Assembly (NCBI GenBank): GCA_965249735.1
Contig: CBDFMS010000017.1
Span: 62,001 to 126,000, forward strand
Source of the DNA: JANQSS01 sp965249735
GTDB taxonomy: Bacteria > Bacteroidota > Bacteroidia > Chitinophagales > Saprospiraceae
Reading direction: 5' to 3'
DNA length: 64,000 nucleotides
A program made the position numbers and the translations under genes. Shown piece after piece: positions 54,448 through 63,861 of this stretch (its first letter is position 1; each line of letters begins with the position of its first letter). The notes beneath the pieces were generated by a model. That model was not told the DNA's origin, ran no database searches, and was given only the letters and a program-made list of their open reading frames with translations.

Positions 54448-54819
54448 TCATTTTTCGATGATAACAATGGCGCTAGCTATGTCCTTTAGATGGCTAAGCG
54501 AAATGTGTATTTGCCCGGCATTCAATGAACGAAAATAGGCCTCAATTTCACCCGAAAGATGAACGATCGGTTGTCCGGAATCATCGGGCAAAATCTCTAC
54601 ATCAAAAAATTCGAATCCACCCCGCCAACCCGTACCAAGCGCTTTAAGAAATGCTTCTTTGCCACAAAAACGGGCGGCAAAGTGTTGAGCGGCAACACCC
54701 TGTCCTTCGCAATACAAGATTTCTTTTGCGGAGAATATCTTTTCTTTTAAGGCCTTATTCTCAAGTTTGGCACCCATGCGTTGCACTTCAATTTGATCAA
54801 TTCCTATTCCCAGAATCAT
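54448..54819 (-). CDS. acpS: Holo-ACP synthase
   Basis: From ATG 54819: 123 residues starting MILGIGIDQIEVQRM, the usual AcpS N-terminus (metal-binding Asp). An upstream open frame of 27 codons is not family-like. It also has RFCGKEAFLKALGTGWRGGFEF and C-terminal IHISLSHLKDIASAIVII. It adds phosphopantetheine to ACP. First gene of the left run of the cluster; probably primes both cluster ACPs, and may also be the housekeeping copy. Confidence 0.9.
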   Translation of the reverse strand: MILGIGIDQIEVQRMGAKLENKALKEKIFSAKEILYCEGQGVAAQHFAARFCGKEAFLKALGTGWRGGFEFFDVEILPDDSGQPIVHLSGEIEAYFRSLNAGQIHISLSHLKDIASAIVIIEK

Positions 54820-55179
54820 GAAGATGAATGTAAGGATTCTAATGAACCCTACAACAAATATTATACTGTTTTCATACAATAACTTTAGGATCAACAAAGC
54901 GTATATTTTATGATGTACAAATTATTGGTTCATCTATCCAGGTCTGATCGGTCCAGGATCGATTTTTTGTCAAAAGAACACATTCAGGCTATTCATCGTA
55001 GCCCATGGTCAAACAGCAGGATGAAGGGGTCTCATCGCAGATTAAGTTCAAGCATTGCATGTTATGATTCCATTTGATATAATATCAGACACTATTTTAG
55101 GACTGATACAATTTACTGATCTCGATAAATGTTATACTCTCAAACTTTTACAATCTATCAACCAATAAAATCAACCTCT
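54820..55179. other. Intergenic region between divergent acpS and lipoprotein genes
   Basis: About 360 bases, AT-rich, no gene seen. An AATATTTG (one mismatch from TAnnTTTG) on the minus strand upstream of acpS could be a weak promoter; no clear plus-strand promoter was found. Confidence 0.4.
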
Positions 55180-56073
55180 ATGTGGTATCGAATGGCTTTT
55201 ATGCTTTTTGTGGTTAGTACATTAACATCTTGCTCGGATGATGATGGCACTAGTAGCACCAACATTGAATTTTCGATGAGTTTCGATGAATCACTTCCAC
55301 GGCTTGGAAATTTTGGTGAAGCGGTTAGTATTCCTGTAGGTCATGCAGCTCAGCATCCTGCAATGGAGGAAGTCAGTATTCATTATATAGAATTTGCCCC
55401 GAATGCGTTGACCCCACTGACAGCGGGTGCCATCGTTTACCAAGGTGAAGAAACGACGCAAGGAGGTGCAAGAGCCGTTGACTTCGAAAACGCCATCGTA
55501 TCCGGGCCAGATGAAGTATTCTTGACCGTTGATCTTTCAACTATTCCGCCTGGAACATATGAGTGGGTCCGCGTTAGCTTAACCTATCAAAAGTATGATA
55601 TTGCATATAGGTTAAGCGTTCCACCTCTAATTCAAAATCAGGATTTCACGGGTCGCCTCGCGTCCTTTGTGGGTTTCAATACATTCATTCAGTCACATGA
55701 ATTGCGCGATTCCAGTATAACAGTGAATGCAAATAAACTTCAGGGCTACTGGGCCCTGGAGACGAGTATTGAAGTTGGTGGATTTTCTTTTGGGCAAGTA
55801 CATCAAGGTGATGGTGCAGGTGTAACCGTTGTCAACCCGATCAATTCAACGAGTCCTGTCCCCGCAGGCTCATGTGTGGTAACCGGGCAATTTTCGGAAC
55901 CACTTGTTATAACAGGCACCGAAAATTCAAACAAGCGTATAGATTTGAGTTTTTCAATCAACAACTCATTTGAATGGATCGATATAAATCCCGATGGCAA
56001 GTTTGAACCCGCAGTTGGAGAAACAGTAGTGGATATGGGGTTGCGCGGTCTACATCCACGCATTATAAATTGA
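55180..56073 (+). CDS. Hypothetical surface lipoprotein
   Basis: A 297-residue lipoprotein from ATG 55180 (an upstream in-frame ATG at 55129 would add 17 residues before the signal). Signal and lipobox TLTSCS put the lipid on Cys near residue 17, followed by an acidic DDDG. The mature domain has no recognised family: FDESLPRLGNFGEAVSIPVGHAAQHP, VDLSTIPPGTYEWVRVSLTY, and C-terminal DINPDGKFEPAVGETVVDMGLRG. The only plus-strand gene within the biosynthetic cluster, convergent with the GT2 gene. Could be unrelated to product formation. Confidence 0.7.
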   Translation: MWYRMAFMLFVVSTLTSCSDDDGTSSTNIEFSMSFDESLPRLGNFGEAVSIPVGHAAQHPAMEEVSIHYIEFAPNALTPLTAGAIVYQGEETTQGGARAVDFENAIVSGPDEVFLTVDLSTIPPGTYEWVRVSLTYQKYDIAYRLSVPPLIQNQDFTGRLASFVGFNTFIQSHELRDSSITVNANKLQGYWALETSIEVGGFSFGQVHQGDGAGVTVVNPINSTSPVPAGSCVVTGQFSEPLVITGTENSNKRIDLSFSINNSFEWIDINPDGKFEPAVGETVVDMGLRGLHPRIIN

Positions 56074-56097
56074 TGATGATACCAAAAAATTTCACCT

Positions 56098-57321
56098 CTA
56101 TGAGTTGGATGTATTAAATTCTGACTCCGGTTTAATTTTTCGATATTTTGTGAGTACAACCATTGAAATCAAACCAACAATAGCGGCTAATGCACCGCCT
56201 AATAAAACCGCACCCAGCGCATACTGAAATACACCATTACCCAAGTCTTCCAAACCAATTTCCTTATCAAACGATATTTCATGGATCGGCATAGAAGTGA
56301 AGGTCGAAATGAACCAACCTCCAATTTTGTAACTTAAAAAAATGATGAAAGGAATAAAAGGTGGCAAGCTTATTTGAGCGATCAGTAACGATAAAGGTTT
56401 ATTCAGATTTAATAAAAAACAGATAAGTATAATGGCCAACATCTGGAATCCCCAAATCGGAGCAACACCAAAAAATACACCTACCATCAAAGCAGCCGAA
56501 ATTCTTGGATTGGAATGATCGCTGCTCAATATGTGCTGATGGAGTAATTCCTTAAATCCTTTTTTTTTAAAACTTCGGATTATTCTGACCGGATGCCAAT
56601 ACACAATAGCCAATATTAAAAGGTAAATATTCAACAAGGTTATCCGTGTAAAATCCTTTACTTTTTTGAAATGCGTAATACGCTCATCACCCGGAGGATA
56701 GTAAACATTGATTGGAACTGGTATAATATCCATATCAAGCCATGACAATCGAATGAGGATTTCGGCTTCATATTCATATCGATGGCTATAAAATTTCATT
56801 TTTTTCATCTGCATCAATGGATAGACGCGAAATCCTGATTGCGTGTCTTTTAATTTTCGCCCGGTAATCACCCAATACCAGAAGTTTGCAAATTTGTTTC
56901 CAAATGTACTGGCACCAGGTACATCCGCATGATCTAAGGTGCGCGTCCCGATCAATAATCCATCCGGATGATTTTTCAACCCTTCTAAAAATACCGGAAC
57001 ATCCGAAGGAAAGTGTTGTCCATCTGAATCTATTGTCATACACCGATCAAATCCTTTTTGAACAGCAATCTTAAAACCACTGCGCAACGCCTCACCTTTA
57101 CCCTTATTTTTAGGTAAATGGACTACAGTCAATCGATTTTCAAATGCGCTTAAATATTCGCGTGTATTATCTGTGGACCCGTCATTCACCACAATAATAT
57201 CATTTGTATAGTACAGCATCCCTTCTATAATCTCCACCAAGGTCTCGCCATGATTATAGGTAGGGATAAGTACACACATATTCCAGTCACTGAATTGTTT
57301 GTGGAATTCAGGAGATGACAT
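56098..57321 (-). CDS. GT2 glycosyltransferase fused to DUF2062
   Basis: A 407-residue fusion. Residues 10-220 are a dolichyl-phosphate-mannose-like GT2 domain (CVLIPTYNHGETLVE, VVNDGSTDNTREYL, MTIDSDGQHFPSDV, RVYPLMQMKKMKF). Residues about 275-400 have four hydrophobic segments of DUF2062 (AALMVGVFFGVAPIWGFQ). This combination is a regular member of aryl-polyene and flexirubin clusters, where it probably transfers a sugar to the product or its lipid anchor. Overlaps the upstream dehydratase by 14 bases; last gene of the right run. Confidence 0.87.
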   Translation of the reverse strand: MSSPEFHKQFSDWNMCVLIPTYNHGETLVEIIEGMLYYTNDIIVVNDGSTDNTREYLSAFENRLTVVHLPKNKGKGEALRSGFKIAVQKGFDRCMTIDSDGQHFPSDVPVFLEGLKNHPDGLLIGTRTLDHADVPGASTFGNKFANFWYWVITGRKLKDTQSGFRVYPLMQMKKMKFYSHRYEYEAEILIRLSWLDMDIIPVPINVYYPPGDERITHFKKVKDFTRITLLNIYLLILAIVYWHPVRIIRSFKKKGFKELLHQHILSSDHSNPRISAALMVGVFFGVAPIWGFQMLAIILICFLLNLNKPLSLLIAQISLPPFIPFIIFLSYKIGGWFISTFTSMPIHEISFDKEIGLEDLGNGVFQYALGAVLLGGALAAIVGLISMVVLTKYRKIKPESEFNTSNS

Positions 57322-57673
57322 AATATCCCGCTTTTAGTTTAAAAAATACTATGTCACCGTTAAACAACGTGCACGTTTTAATTTTTAACTCATCCACTTT
57401 CATTTCATAAGTGAGATTAATTTGGGCTTCAGCAAATTGATCAGGCAACCACATTTTGCTGAATTTGACAGAAGTTATAGATTTCAACTTAAACTCTTTT
57501 TGCAAGCCCTGTGTCAATGCATCCTGCACCATTTGGATCATACAGACGCCAGGCATAATCGGACGACCTGGAAAATGTCCTTTAAAGACCAAATGTCGTG
57601 GGTCAATAAGCACATTGGAATGTATACTCCCGTTTGCATCCACTACTGTGTTTATTTGGTAGAGCGCGTTCAT
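57308..57673 (-). CDS. FabZ-like 3-hydroxyacyl-ACP dehydratase
   Basis: A 121-residue hotdog-fold protein with the FabZ/FabA active-site block LVFKGHFPGRPIMPGVCMIQMVQ; His and the following Gly-Pro patch are conserved. It would remove water from 3-hydroxyacyl-ACP intermediates during polyene chain growth. Start overlaps the preceding stop by one base (TAATG). Confidence 0.85.
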   Translation of the reverse strand: MNALYQINTVVDANGSIHSNVLIDPRHLVFKGHFPGRPIMPGVCMIQMVQDALTQGLQKEFKLKSITSVKFSKMWLPDQFAEAQINLTYEMKVDELKIKTCTLFNGDIVFFKLKAGYYVIS

Positions 57674-58329
57674 TAATCCTGTAGTTGAAGGTTGTAAAAC
57701 TCCATTCGCAAGTTAACAATAGATCGATGATTGATGGTAATTCTTGTCGGAATGTTATCCTCATATTCAGTAAATGAAGCCCATCTTTTCAGACGCGCCT
57801 TGCTCCCAATTCCAATTTTCATTAACGTATATTCTTCTTCATAAAAAAAATGCACATAGTCCTTTCTCCCAATGCAATTATCGATTCTAACAGCACTCTT
57901 ATTTCGCATTCCGACGGCCTGCAGTTGCTCGTCTGAACTTGATAGACAGGAAAGAAAAAAAAGCATAAAATCATCTTTTATTTTATTTATTATAATCTTC
58001 TTGTTGAGTGGCGAAATGACATGATGCAAGATCATTTTATCTTCATTCAAGCTCATGTCCAACATCTTTTGACCTGTTTTAGTCGTCATAGAACATCGAT
58101 ACAGATCTCCTGCTTTTTTAAAAAACACAAGACCACTAAAATGCTTCTTTTGAAAGTATATATGCAGATCATAAACATGCTCATTCGAATCATTAAAAAA
58201 CACAGAATGCAATGGCAGCCCTTCAACACTTATGGGATTGTCCTTATACTCTTTGTAAATACTTGGGCTACATGACTGACTGATCATGCATGATAATAAA
58301 CAAAACAGTAAATAATTTCTTCTGCTCAT
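57673..58329 (-). CDS. LolB-like/DUF3261-type lipoprotein
   Basis: I start at ATG 58329 (218 residues): MSRRNYLLFCLLSCMISQSC has a lipobox ISQSC. Longer starts would overlap the deacetylase gene. The remainder resembles the LolB-fold DUF3261 family found in aryl-polyene clusters (FKKAGDLYRCSMTTKTGQKMLDMSL, FHVI-type strands and C-terminal MEFYNLQLQD). Inferred role: outer membrane receipt of the product, together with the LolA-like protein encoded at the left. The family call is tentative. Confidence 0.62.
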   Translation of the reverse strand: MSRRNYLLFCLLSCMISQSCSPSIYKEYKDNPISVEGLPLHSVFFNDSNEHVYDLHIYFQKKHFSGLVFFKKAGDLYRCSMTTKTGQKMLDMSLNEDKMILHHVISPLNKKIIINKIKDDFMLFFLSCLSSSDEQLQAVGMRNKSAVRIDNCIGRKDYVHFFYEEEYTLMKIGIGSKARLKRWASFTEYEDNIPTRITINHRSIVNLRMEFYNLQLQD

Positions 58330-58354
58330 CAGTTTTATATTGAAAAACACTCTT

Positions 58355-59131
58355 TCATTCGTCATAAAAGCTTTGTTCAATAACAGAAGGGAGTGAAACG
58401 ACCTTGTATTCCATAGCCATTAACTTTTCAAGAATCCGCTCAAGTAAATGAGGCGTTGATTTTAAGTGATCATGCAATAAGAGAATAGAGCCGGGTTGGA
58501 TTTTATCAAGTATACGATCGAATACTTTGTCTTCATTCTTGGTAACCGTATCAAGCGAACGTATTGTCCAACCCACAACTCGATACCCCTCTGATCTCAC
58601 AACTCTGGCTATAGCCGGATTTGTCACACCATAAGGAGGTCTAAAAGCCAAAGGCCTGAGGCCTGTATATGCTTCAACAGCATCACGGTTCTTTTTTATA
58701 TCCGCCGCAACCACAGTAGCCGGATAAAAATCATATAAATACGAATGTCGGAATGAATGCAAACCTATATCATGCCCTTCAGCACGCATCCGTTTTAAAA
58801 TATCTCCGTCCATGGTTATTTTTCTTCCAATGCAAAAAAATGTAGCACGAACATTGTAATTTTTCAAAACATCAAGCACCTCCGGCGTTACGAGAGGGTC
58901 CGGGCCATCGTCAAAGGTGAGTACAATTTCTTTGTTGTTTGTTGAAAAGGAACATTGTGTTTCAATATAAAATTGTGAGCCAATCGAAAATGACCCCCAC
59001 GTCAGAAAAATTAAATGGACGATCACAAGAACAACGTAGAACAAAATATTAACACCGATTGCCTGGTCTATGATAAACAGGACCAATAGGAATAACAGAA
59101 ATACAATTGATACTGATTTAAAGTTAAGCAT
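58355..59131 (-). CDS. Polysaccharide deacetylase-family protein (NodB domain)
   Basis: A 258-residue protein. N-terminal membrane segments (about 8-45), then a NodB homology domain: VLTFDDGPDPLVTPE (Asp), GLHSFRHSYLYDF (HxxxH metal site), FRPPYG (Arg-Pro motif), VGWTIRS, and LLHDH. It removes acetyl groups from glycans, probably on the outer face of the inner membrane. Overlaps the CLF-like gene by 8 bases; its presence in the biosynthetic run suggests glycan modification of the product. Residue pairs needed for metal binding are retained. Confidence 0.88.
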   Translation of the reverse strand: MLNFKSVSIVFLLFLLVLFIIDQAIGVNILFYVVLVIVHLIFLTWGSFSIGSQFYIETQCSFSTNNKEIVLTFDDGPDPLVTPEVLDVLKNYNVRATFFCIGRKITMDGDILKRMRAEGHDIGLHSFRHSYLYDFYPATVVAADIKKNRDAVEAYTGLRPLAFRPPYGVTNPAIARVVRSEGYRVVGWTIRSLDTVTKNEDKVFDRILDKIQPGSILLLHDHLKSTPHLLERILEKLMAMEYKVVSLPSVIEQSFYDE

Positions 59132-60194
59132 GACTCAGTAAGGAAAGCGTATAATTCGAATTATTATAGTTATTAAATACCAAGATGCGATCAATTTTAG
59201 ATAACTCGCATTGAGTTAATTTAATGAAGTCGGGTACAATTTGTTTATTTATAATATTGGCTGCCAACCAGGTCGCAAAGGCCCCGGCTGTTTTATATTC
59301 ACCACACAAATGTTTAAAAACAGCTTGGTTACAAGAATTCAATGCAGTTCTAACTACTTTCCCATACAGACTTTTTTGGTTTTCACCCCCATCAAATCCT
59401 AAAAGAACCAGGTCAATATCGTCTAGGGTAAAACCAAGGTTATTTAAAAAGTCATTTAATTTGTCATGCAATTCTTCAGAGGATGATGGTTTATAGATCA
59501 TTTGCAAACCATCAATACGTGCGACAGCCGTTTCTGCCTTGACATTTCCTACTGAAAAAAAAGCGGCTCCTTCGCCTTGTGTACATCTAAGTCTCGATCC
59601 ATTGCTTAGTATTCGCTCTGGAGCGGTAACCCTCGGTTTAAGCTTCGAAGTCACTTTTAAGTACATGTCAGTAAGTTCATCAGAAGCTCCTACCAATACA
59701 TTTCTCGGCTTATCTCCGGCCTCCATCAAATGTATTGCCGCATCCATTAGTGCACTTTCAAATGAAAATCCCCGATGAACATAAGTGAAATTATAGTTAT
59801 AACAACCCAACATAATGGCTATTTGCGCAGCTACATTATTGTGTGTTGATTGTATAAATTGGTTAGGTGATGCTATGGTTTCATCACTGTTATAAATTGC
59901 AGTTAAAAACTCCTCGGTATCATGTAAACAGCCCATACCAGTTCCAACAAGTATGGCATCCGGATTATCTACTCCGGCATCCAACAATACCTTTTTAGCC
60001 GTGCATACCCCCATACGCACCATACGTCCCATTCTCCTTAAGTACTTCGAAGAAATGTACGTTTTGTAATTTGGCTCGATCGCTCTTCTGGGCGTCCCTT
60101 GCAACAATGGAGAGGCTTGCCAAAAATCATCATTATCAAATGTATTTTGAGGAGAGATACATGATAGTGCATTTATGTAAACAGGTAATTTCAT
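59124..60194 (-). CDS. Ketosynthase chain-length-factor-like protein
   Basis: A 356-residue thiolase-fold protein that overlaps the preceding KS by four bases (ATGA). It keeps the KS scaffold (GTGMGCLHDTEEFLTAIYNSDE, NVLVGASDEL, GEGAAFFSVG), but at the place of the active-site Cys reads YVHRGFSFESALMDA: no Cys, and the usual HGTGT region is missing. It should not condense substrate; it probably pairs with the active KS next door as a chain-length factor, as in aryl-polyene systems. Confidence 0.83.
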   Translation of the reverse strand: MKLPVYINALSCISPQNTFDNDDFWQASPLLQGTPRRAIEPNYKTYISSKYLRRMGRMVRMGVCTAKKVLLDAGVDNPDAILVGTGMGCLHDTEEFLTAIYNSDETIASPNQFIQSTHNNVAAQIAIMLGCYNYNFTYVHRGFSFESALMDAAIHLMEAGDKPRNVLVGASDELTDMYLKVTSKLKPRVTAPERILSNGSRLRCTQGEGAAFFSVGNVKAETAVARIDGLQMIYKPSSSEELHDKLNDFLNNLGFTLDDIDLVLLGFDGGENQKSLYGKVVRTALNSCNQAVFKHLCGEYKTAGAFATWLAANIINKQIVPDFIKLTQCELSKIDRILVFNNYNNSNYTLSLLSHA

Positions 60195-61399
60195 GATGTC
60201 TCAGAAAATACAAGAGCTGAACAATTACCACCAAATCCAAATGAATTAGATAAAACAGTCCTGATTTTTGCGTCAGTTTCTAATTCTCTTATTGGCTCTA
60301 TATTTAATTCGTCTATTGCTTCTTTGAAATTTAAATTTGGCACTAACATTTTATTTTTCATGAGCAATATAGAGATCACGGCCTCAATCGATCCCGCCGC
60401 TGCAAGTGTATGGCCGGTATAACTTTTTGTCGAACTAAATCGTGGAATATAATCTTTGAATAAGTTTTTTATTGCCAATCCTTCTGACAGGTCATTATTA
60501 GCAGTCGCAGTACCATGTGCATTTATATAATCGATATCAGAAATTTTTAAATTGCCTTTATGCAAAGCCAATTGCATAGCATGAAAAGCACCTGCTCCTT
60601 CCGGCGATGATGCGGTTTGATGAAAGGCGTCGTTTGTATTACCAAATCCTCGTAATTCACAAATCGGAAGTGTCCCGGAATCACTTATGGACTGTTCGGA
60701 TTCCAAGGTCAAATAGGCTGCACCCTCCCCCAGGTTCAATCCATTCCGTTTTTTATCAAATGGACGACACCACTTATCATCTAATATTTTAAGTGAATTA
60801 AAGCCGTTAAGCGTATAGAGTGTTAGCGCATCCGTTCCACCGACTAATACTTTGTCTAGCAGATTGTTTTGAATCATACGTGCTCCTAGAATCATGGCAT
60901 TAGATGATGAAGAACAAGCTGTGCTTATGGTGCTAACAAATCCATTTATACCCAAGTAATCTGCAATGCGCTCTGTACTATCACCACAATCATGAGAACT
61001 CATCTGATGGAGAATTCCATTTAATTCTTGATTATTCAGATATTTTTTAAAAGCTATTTCACTTTTGTCAATACCTCCGACGCTGGTTGCCGAAATTAAT
61101 CCTGTACGTAAGTGGGATTCCATTTCAGCATCAAAATTCCAGGCCTCCTGAGCTGCAATCATCCCAAGTAAAGCAGTTCTACTGTGTGATTTAGCAGAAT
61201 CCAAATGAAGCATCAAAGCTAATTCTTCGTTTGAAAAATCGACTTCACCTGCCGGCAAAATTCCCTTATATTTTGTGTCGAGGTGTCGTATTTTTTTTAT
61301 TCCCGATTTTCCCTGTAGCAGTGCATTTTTTGTTTCACCAATGGCACAACCCAATGCGGAAATAATTCCTAATCCTGTTATATAGATCTTGCTCGACAC
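60191..61399 (-). CDS. Beta-ketoacyl-ACP synthase (active)
   Basis: A 402-residue KAS-II-type synthase. Starts at a GTG (61399) with a one-base overlap of the ACP stop. Active site Cys in ISTACSSSSNAMI near residue 162, His in NAHGTATANND and in SYTGHTLAAAGSIE. It elongates acyl-ACP, paired with the CLF-like protein encoded next. C-terminal NSFGFGGNCSALVF is complete. Confidence 0.92.
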   Translation of the reverse strand: MSSKIYITGLGIISALGCAIGETKNALLQGKSGIKKIRHLDTKYKGILPAGEVDFSNEELALMLHLDSAKSHSRTALLGMIAAQEAWNFDAEMESHLRTGLISATSVGGIDKSEIAFKKYLNNQELNGILHQMSSHDCGDSTERIADYLGINGFVSTISTACSSSSNAMILGARMIQNNLLDKVLVGGTDALTLYTLNGFNSLKILDDKWCRPFDKKRNGLNLGEGAAYLTLESEQSISDSGTLPICELRGFGNTNDAFHQTASSPEGAGAFHAMQLALHKGNLKISDIDYINAHGTATANNDLSEGLAIKNLFKDYIPRFSSTKSYTGHTLAAAGSIEAVISILLMKNKMLVPNLNFKEAIDELNIEPIRELETDAKIRTVLSNSFGFGGNCSALVFSETS

Positions 61400-61653
61400 T
61401 ACGCAGTCTTCTCAGCGACGAATTCTGCCATCGTTCTTAAAGAATAAAATATTTTTTGCCCTTCTTCTTTCGATTGAATCTTAAGCCCATATTCTCTTTC
61501 CAACATGACAATAATTTCAAGTGCATCAATTGAATCCAATCCTAGTTCAGATTCAAACAACGGTTCATCCGGGTCAAATTGATCAGGTGTTACGTCTTCA
61601 AGATTCAATTGCTCGATAATCTGGAGTTTTAAATCTTCTAATATCTTTTCCAT
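61399..61653 (-). CDS. Acyl carrier protein
   Basis: An 84-residue ACP, Ser attachment site in ELGLDSIDALEIIV near residue 40. Acidic (DPDEPLF). It lies between the KS-like protein gene (16 bases upstream) and the active KS, so it probably carries the growing chain. Confidence 0.92.
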   Translation of the reverse strand: MEKILEDLKLQIIEQLNLEDVTPDQFDPDEPLFESELGLDSIDALEIIVMLEREYGLKIQSKEEGQKIFYSLRTMAEFVAEKTA

Positions 61654-61669
61654 ATTTCTACCAATTTTC

Positions 61670-62302
61670 TTACGACTGTTTACTTATCCAGTCTTTAAAT
61701 TTATTCATATTTAAGGTGTCTTTACCTTTCATCTCAGTTTGATCAGATATCCAACCCATATTAACATTACAATGAGTTGCATTCACTTCACAGGATCCCA
61801 CAATAGCCGCATTTAGTGTACCTGACTCAAACAAAGCTTTGATGTACAAGTATATGAATTCTAAATCAAAGTTTTCCTGAATAAAAAAACAGTGTTCACC
61901 AGTGATTTTGTGCTTGATAGCAAGTTCTCCGATCAAGATATTTGGCAATGTGTAGACAAACAACGACGGGCTGGGAATTCGCGGTTCAAGCCGGTAGTAC
62001 GAATTGTGAAAAGCCTGATCCGTCTGAATTGATGAGAATGAGTTCACTAAAAATATTCCGACCTGGCTTCCCGAAATAATAGGGTTCTGTAATGGTGGCA
62101 ACGACTCAGCCGCCAGAATTCCAACTTTGCAAAACTCATCCATTTTGTAAAATTTAGAATATTTCATTTCTAACTTCTGATAAATGTCCTTTGCGTACAT
62201 CTTCAACGACATCCCGGAACCAGGTCCTGAAAATATTTGATCTCCGTCCAGATAGTATCCGGACAGATTCAAGACTGTGCTGTGATTCAGATACAATGTC
62301 AT
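61670..62302 (-). CDS. Short ketosynthase-like protein without active-site Cys
   Basis: A 210-residue protein from ATG 62302 (a TTG at 62308 would add two residues). Its middle resembles the N-terminal half of a ketosynthase: PSPSLFVYTLPNILIGELAIKHKITGEHCFF followed by an AAIVGSCEV strand. Aligned with the active KS, the Cys position reads Asn, and the C-terminal half carrying the two His is absent. It is intact (no stops) and tightly placed between two active biosynthetic genes, so it is probably not decay; a regulatory or decoy KS subunit is likely. Family role unknown. Confidence 0.65.
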   Translation of the reverse strand: MTLYLNHSTVLNLSGYYLDGDQIFSGPGSGMSLKMYAKDIYQKLEMKYSKFYKMDEFCKVGILAAESLPPLQNPIISGSQVGIFLVNSFSSIQTDQAFHNSYYRLEPRIPSPSLFVYTLPNILIGELAIKHKITGEHCFFIQENFDLEFIYLYIKALFESGTLNAAIVGSCEVNATHCNVNMGWISDQTEMKGKDTLNMNKFKDWISKQS

Positions 62303-62304
62303 AC

Positions 62305-63429
62305 TCAACGTTTCCTGATAACCAAAGCGGCATTACTTCCACCAAAACCCGAAGAAGTTTTAAGGCATGAAGTTAGATTGGCTGATTTATTTTCTTCTAT
62401 AATATTCAAAGGTAAAGTCAATCCATGCTCTTCGTATCCTACAGACTTATAGAGCCGATTGGTTTTGAGGGCCTGCACAGCGCCCAGTGTTTCAAGTATT
62501 CCTGCAGCACCAAGTGTGTGACCCCAATATCCTTTCAGGCTCTGAGTCGGTATATGCTGCATACTCAGACCATTGAATGCCTGAGCTTCCATTTCATCAT
62601 TATATCGTGTCCCGGTGCCGTGTGCATTAATTAGATCAATTTGATTGTGGTTAGAAGTTTGGATTGCGGTGTGAATCGCTTTTTTTAGCCCTTCTCCTGT
62701 ACGTGAAGGGCCTGAAATGTGGTTTGCGTCATTGTTAATACCGCCACCCAGGAATTCAATTTCTGCGCCGTCGCCGACAGACGAAATAATGGCGGTAGCA
62801 CAACCTTCACCCAAGGTAACGCCTTCACGATTCGCGTCAAATGGCCTACAGGGAAGTTTATCCATAGCTTGCAAGGAAGAAAACCCTTTTAATGTGAATT
62901 CGGAAAGAATATCTACTCCACATACAATCGCATGCCGAAGTTGACCTGCTCGTATCATGCGACAAGCCATGATGATGGCCATGAGGCCCGATGTACATGC
63001 ATTGCTAATAATGAGCGGAGTCCGCGACAAATTAAAATGACCTTGTATTCGTTTAGCTGAGGAAATGAGGTGAAGAGGATGACCCGGAGAGCCATCGTAC
63101 TGGTCCATCAGGTCTATATTTCCTTTTGTCGATGCCAAAATGAGTTGAACATCTTTCAATTCAGAAATTTCATTTGTTTGACGTAGTGCTTCATCAATCG
63201 AAATGACCGCTAATGATTCAAATCGACTAAATTCATTTGGCACTTGCAATTTAATACGGTGTGAAATAAGTCCTGAATCCTGAATAGCTGAAACAAAATA
63301 TTCACCAAAATCGTATTTTATTTTAGAAATTTCTGATTTATTAATCTCAAAATTATGAATATGATCCTCAGAAGAAAATCCCAGTGAAGAAATCATATTT
63401 GAACCTATTAAAAAAGATCTGTTTTTCAT
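62305..63429 (-). CDS. Beta-ketoacyl synthase (second active copy)
   Basis: From ATG 63429 (374 residues), whose ATGA overlaps the thioesterase stop by four bases; a longer frame to 63459 is less likely. Active-site Cys in ISNACTSGLMAI near residue 145, His in NAHGTGTRYND and in GYWGHTLGAAGILE. C-terminal SSGFGGSNAALVI complete. A second active KS beside the KS/CLF pair suggests different chain steps, such as initiation from an aryl starter. Confidence 0.9.
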   Translation of the reverse strand: MKNRSFLIGSNMISSLGFSSEDHIHNFEINKSEISKIKYDFGEYFVSAIQDSGLISHRIKLQVPNEFSRFESLAVISIDEALRQTNEISELKDVQLILASTKGNIDLMDQYDGSPGHPLHLISSAKRIQGHFNLSRTPLIISNACTSGLMAIIMACRMIRAGQLRHAIVCGVDILSEFTLKGFSSLQAMDKLPCRPFDANREGVTLGEGCATAIISSVGDGAEIEFLGGGINNDANHISGPSRTGEGLKKAIHTAIQTSNHNQIDLINAHGTGTRYNDEMEAQAFNGLSMQHIPTQSLKGYWGHTLGAAGILETLGAVQALKTNRLYKSVGYEEHGLTLPLNIIEENKSANLTSCLKTSSGFGGSNAALVIRKR

Positions 63430-63860
63430 TTCGTGATCACATTCCTTTCCGCTAACCAATTTATAAAATATTCTGGATAAGTGAGTATTAAATCACCAGT
63501 ATCAACTTCCACAAATACCTGTTCTGTTTGACCTGAAGCAACGAACTCATTTGTTGTATCATTAAATATTTTGTACTCAAATATTATTTTCGCTGCTTTG
63601 CAATAAATATAACGAACTTCAATTCGAGCCAGATCGCCATATCTTAGAGGTTTCTTATAATCACAAGCAAGTTTCACCACCGGGATAAGAATACCATGTT
63701 CCCTCATCTCACGATATCCGATTTCATACTTCACACCAAAGGCCTCTCTACCAACTTCCATATATTTCACATAGTGCCCATGCCATACAACATCCAACGT
63801 ATCGACTTCATGAAATCGCACTTCTATTATTTTCTTCTCAAATAAATTCATTGCGTTCAA
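63426..63860 (-). CDS. 4HBT-type acyl-CoA thioesterase
   Basis: A 144-residue hotdog thioesterase: RFHEVDTLDVVWHGHYVKYMEVGREAFG with the Asp/His-type catalytic region (DxxxVVWHxxY), then RYGDLARIEVRY. It probably frees the finished acyl chain or removes stalled groups. Overlaps the KS start by four bases. Confidence 0.87.
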   Translation of the reverse strand: MNAMNLFEKKIIEVRFHEVDTLDVVWHGHYVKYMEVGREAFGVKYEIGYREMREHGILIPVVKLACDYKKPLRYGDLARIEVRYIYCKAAKIIFEYKIFNDTTNEFVASGQTEQVFVEVDTGDLILTYPEYFINWLAERNVITK

Positions 63861-63861
63861 T

